A DNA stretch of 8,794 bases, taken from assembly GCA_045612485.1 (NCBI GenBank), contig JAZKZE010000092.1, positions 1-8,794 of the forward strand, in the 5' to 3' direction. Under the pieces are notes generated by a model, which saw only the letters and a program-made list of their open reading frames with translations, was not told where the DNA came from and ran no database searches. Below are positions 6,850-8,794 of the stretch, piece by piece. This DNA comes from RGIG5327 sp045612485. Its GTDB lineage: Bacteria > Verrucomicrobiota > Lentisphaeria > Victivallales > UBA1829. The translations under genes and the position numbers were made by a program. Numbering within the stretch: position 1 is the stretch's first letter; every line of letters starts with the position of its first letter.

Positions 6850-8028
6850 ATGGAAGAAAATCACAATACTGACTCCGTCAGAACCTTTCCTCCGGATTCC
6901 GTGGGATTGGTCAAATCGCAGGATTTCCGCTTTGCACCGGATGAAGTTCTGGAACTGGATTGCGGAAGATGTTTGCGGGATGTGGTCATCCGTTATGAAA
7001 CATACGGTACCCTCAATTCCGATAAAAGCAACGTGATCCTTGTGGAACATGCTCTTACCGGAGATGCCCACCTTGCCGGGTATTATACGCCCAATGACAA
7101 AAAGCCGGGTTGGTGGGAAGATATGGTCGGACCCGGAAAGCCTTTCGATACCAATAAATTTTTTATCATTTGCAGCAATATTCTGGGCGGTTGTTCCGGC
7201 ACAACGGGACCCGGTTCTCTCAATCCGGATACGGGTAAACCCTATCACATGGATTTTCCGGTTATCACTATAGCGGATATGGTGAGAGCGCAGAAGCATC
7301 TTATAGATTACCTCGGCATAAAGAAACTTCTTGCTGTTGCCGGCGGTTCCATGGGCGGGATGCTTGCCATCCAGTGGCCCATCTCCTATCCGGATATGGT
7401 GGGAAGCTGTCTTGCCATTGCCACTTCCGGCAAGATTTCCCCCCAGTCCATTGCCTTCAACTGGATCGGCAGGGAAGCGATCATGTCTGATGCCGCATGG
7501 CAGAAGGGTGATTACACAGAACAGCCCCAGAAAGGGCTTGCCATCGCCCGTATGCTTGCCCATGTGACTTATTTGAGCGATCAATCCATGAGCCGGAAAT
7601 TCGGACGCAAATTACAGACTGCGGAAGATTATTCTTTCAAGTTCGATATGGACTTCAGTGTGGAAAGTTATCTCAATCATCAGGGAACACGGTTTGTGGA
7701 GCGTTTTGACGCCAACAGTTATTTGTATATTACCCGTGCCATTGATTATTTTGATGTGAATGATTATGCGGAAGGGGAGGATGGCAAGATCTTCGCTAAC
7801 GTGAAATGTCCGTTCCTTGTGGTTTCCTTTTCCAGTGACTGGCTCTTTCCGCCCTATCAGTCACGGGAACTTTCCCGGATTTTGCTGGATAACGGAAATG
7901 ACGTCACCTATTGCGATATAAAGAGTCATTACGGACATGATGCTTTCCTTCTGGAATATGAAACACTGGGACGTCTTGTCAGGAATTTCCTTACCAATAT
8001 TGACAAAGAAAAGGAGGAGGCAAAATGA
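6850..8028 (+). CDS. metX: Homoserine O-acyltransferase (MetX family, probably O-acetyltransferase)
   Basis: This 392-residue alpha/beta-hydrolase-fold enzyme acylates the hydroxyl of L-homoserine, the first committed step of methionine synthesis. The nucleophile elbow is GGSMGG (165-170) with Ser167. The other triad residues are Asp330 in SSDWLFPP (328-335) and His363 in YGHDAFLLE (361-369). Further family marks are HALTGDAH (67-74), NILGGCSGTTGP (110-121) and RFVERFDANSYLY (281-293). The length fits the family (about 370-390). The start is supported by AAGGA (6839-6843), 6 bp upstream. MetX proteins were historically all called acetyltransferases, but some use succinyl-CoA; I cannot decide the acyl donor from sequence alone. 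The gene overlaps metW by 4 bp, a pairing known from many proteobacteria. The sulfhydrylase gene metY/metZ is not in the window. Confidence 0.95.
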   Translation: MEENHNTDSVRTFPPDSVGLVKSQDFRFAPDEVLELDCGRCLRDVVIRYETYGTLNSDKSNVILVEHALTGDAHLAGYYTPNDKKPGWWEDMVGPGKPFDTNKFFIICSNILGGCSGTTGPGSLNPDTGKPYHMDFPVITIADMVRAQKHLIDYLGIKKLLAVAGGSMGGMLAIQWPISYPDMVGSCLAIATSGKISPQSIAFNWIGREAIMSDAAWQKGDYTEQPQKGLAIARMLAHVTYLSDQSMSRKFGRKLQTAEDYSFKFDMDFSVESYLNHQGTRFVERFDANSYLYITRAIDYFDVNDYAEGEDGKIFANVKCPFLVVSFSSDWLFPPYQSRELSRILLDNGNDVTYCDIKSHYGHDAFLLEYETLGRLVRNFLTNIDKEKEEAK

Positions 8029-8657
8029 AAGTAGCCCGTAATCCTTCTCATTCCGAACCGATCCTTTCCCGTACAGACCTTGTAATGATCGCGGATATGA
8101 TCCCGGAAAACGCAAAAGTGCTGGATTTGGGATGTGGTTCCGGCAGATTGCTCCGTGTACTTAAAGCAAGAAAAAATGCCAAGGTCATGGGAGTTGAACT
8201 GGATCAGGAAAAACTTATTCAGTGTATGGATAGAGGTGTACCTGTGATCCAGGCGGATTTGAATGAACCTCTTTCACTTTTCTCCGATAACAGTTATGAT
8301 TATGTGATATTGAGCCGTACTCTTCAGGCAGTGAAACGTCCGGATCTCATTCTTCAGGAAATGCTGCGTATCGGCGGAAAAGGGATCATAAGCATTATGA
8401 ATTTCGGGCAGCTGGATGCCAGGATGCAGATGCTTACAGGTCACATGCCCGTAACCAAAAGACTGCCTTTGAAATGGTATGATACTCCCAATATCCATCC
8501 CGGTATGCTTTCCGATTTCCGGGATATGTGTAAAGAGAAGAATATAAGGATATTGAAAGAGATCCCGGTTTCCCAGCACAGGGATTTCCTGCGTTTTCTC
8601 GCGCCGGTCTGTCCGAATCTTTTCGCATCCAATGCTATTTTTGTGATCTCCAGATAA
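8025..8657 (+). CDS. metW: MetW, methyltransferase-fold partner of MetX
   Basis: This 210-residue protein belongs to the MetW family, usually encoded beside metX and reported in proteobacteria to associate with it and support homoserine acylation; its own chemistry is not firmly known. It has the class I SAM-binding fold: motif I VLDLGCGSG (32-40), an acidic residue after strand 2 (GVELD, 56-60) and Asp78 in QADLNE. MetW-specific stretches are strong: ILSRTLQAVKRP (95-106), NFGQLDARMQML (126-137) and KWYDTPNIHPG (150-160). The length is normal. The ATG lies in the ATGA overlap with the metX stop, after a very strong site AAGGAGGAGG (8011-8020), so translation is coupled and well supported. 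Two hairpins follow the stop. A generic methyltransferase is the only alternative, and the MetW motifs argue against it. Confidence 0.95.
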   Translation: MKVARNPSHSEPILSRTDLVMIADMIPENAKVLDLGCGSGRLLRVLKARKNAKVMGVELDQEKLIQCMDRGVPVIQADLNEPLSLFSDNSYDYVILSRTLQAVKRPDLILQEMLRIGGKGIISIMNFGQLDARMQMLTGHMPVTKRLPLKWYDTPNIHPGMLSDFRDMCKEKNIRILKEIPVSQHRDFLRFLAPVCPNLFASNAIFVISR

Positions 8658-8684
8658 AAAAAGGGGCTGTTGCAAAAATGTTTT

Positions 8685-8725
8685 GCGGGGAAGACACCTT
8701 TTTGAAAAAAGGTTCTCTTCCCCGC
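8685..8725. repeat. Large hairpin downstream of metW
   Basis: The 10-bp stem GCGGGGAAGA (8685-8694) pairs with TCTTCCCCGC (8716-8725). Inside it a second stem ACCTTTTT (8696-8703) pairs with AAAAAGGT (8706-8713), giving one long hairpin with a small internal loop. A smaller stem, GCAAAA (8672-8677) with TTTTGC (8681-8686), competes for the first two bases. C-rich sequence and a second TCTTCC (8732-8737) follow instead of a T-run, so this is not a standard terminator by itself. It resembles the dispersed intergenic hairpin elements of some bacteria; that link is inferred. Confidence 0.6.
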
Positions 8726-8750
8726 CCCCCATCTTCCAAAAACTTTTGAC

Positions 8751-8794
8751 GGAATTGCTTTTATCGTCACGATAAAAACAATTCCAACTTTTTT
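8751..8794 (+). terminator. Long hairpin with T-run at window end, probable terminator for metX-metW
   Basis: GGAATTG (8751-8757) pairs with CAATTCC (8779-8785), and TTTTATCG (8759-8766) pairs with CGATAAAA (8770-8777), around a TCA loop. A single C-A mismatch separates the two stems, for 15 pairs in all. After AAC a run of at least six T (8789-8794) reaches the window end. The stem is A/T-rich, but its length and the T-run favour transcription termination. The T-run may continue past the window. Confidence 0.6.

Noticed and set aside
8441..8770. A minus-strand frame of about 109 codons over the 3' end of metW and the hairpins
   Set aside because: Its N-terminal part is a translation of the hairpin region and the rest is antisense to metW. 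No ribosome site or homology is recognised.

Overview
The window is an ordinary-looking chromosomal segment of a diderm (Gram-negative-type) bacterium. Evidence for two membranes is a secretin (outer-membrane channel family) with a signal peptide, encoded next to a periplasmic adaptor. The lineage cannot be proven from the sequence. The coiled-coil style of the adaptor (a YTYP motif in the hairpin), the metX-metW pair, and moderate GC with A/T-rich intergenic DNA make me lean towards the PVC group (Lentisphaerota/Victivallales-like). That is an inference of low to moderate confidence. All seven genes lie on the + strand, and codon style looks uniform, so nothing suggests recent transfer.

Layout. 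Positions 1-298 hold no gene but carry a perfect 17-bp inverted repeat and a strong extended -10 promoter. Positions 299-5360 form a tight four-gene operon: a short secretin, a HlyD/MacA-type adaptor with a very long coiled-coil hairpin, a MacB/LolD-type ABC ATPase, and a MacB/FtsX-type permease. Positions 5361-5523 contain a second extended -10 promoter, which drives rplU (ribosomal protein L21) and purC (SAICAR synthetase). That unit ends at a clear intrinsic terminator (6751-6775). Positions 6850-8657 hold metX and metW, overlapping by 4 bp. The last 137 bases contain two strong nested hairpins that look like a terminator plus a possible dispersed intergenic repeat.

How the genes work together. 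The first operon supplies every layer of a tripartite ABC exporter: cytoplasmic ATPase, inner-membrane permease, periplasmic adaptor and outer-membrane pore. The outer-membrane component is a secretin where MacAB systems normally use a TolC-type channel, and no type II secretion or type IV pilus genes are in view. This is the best candidate in the window for an undescribed system, but it rests on gene order and family recognition only. The remaining genes are housekeeping: translation, purine synthesis, and the first committed step of methionine synthesis with its MetW partner.
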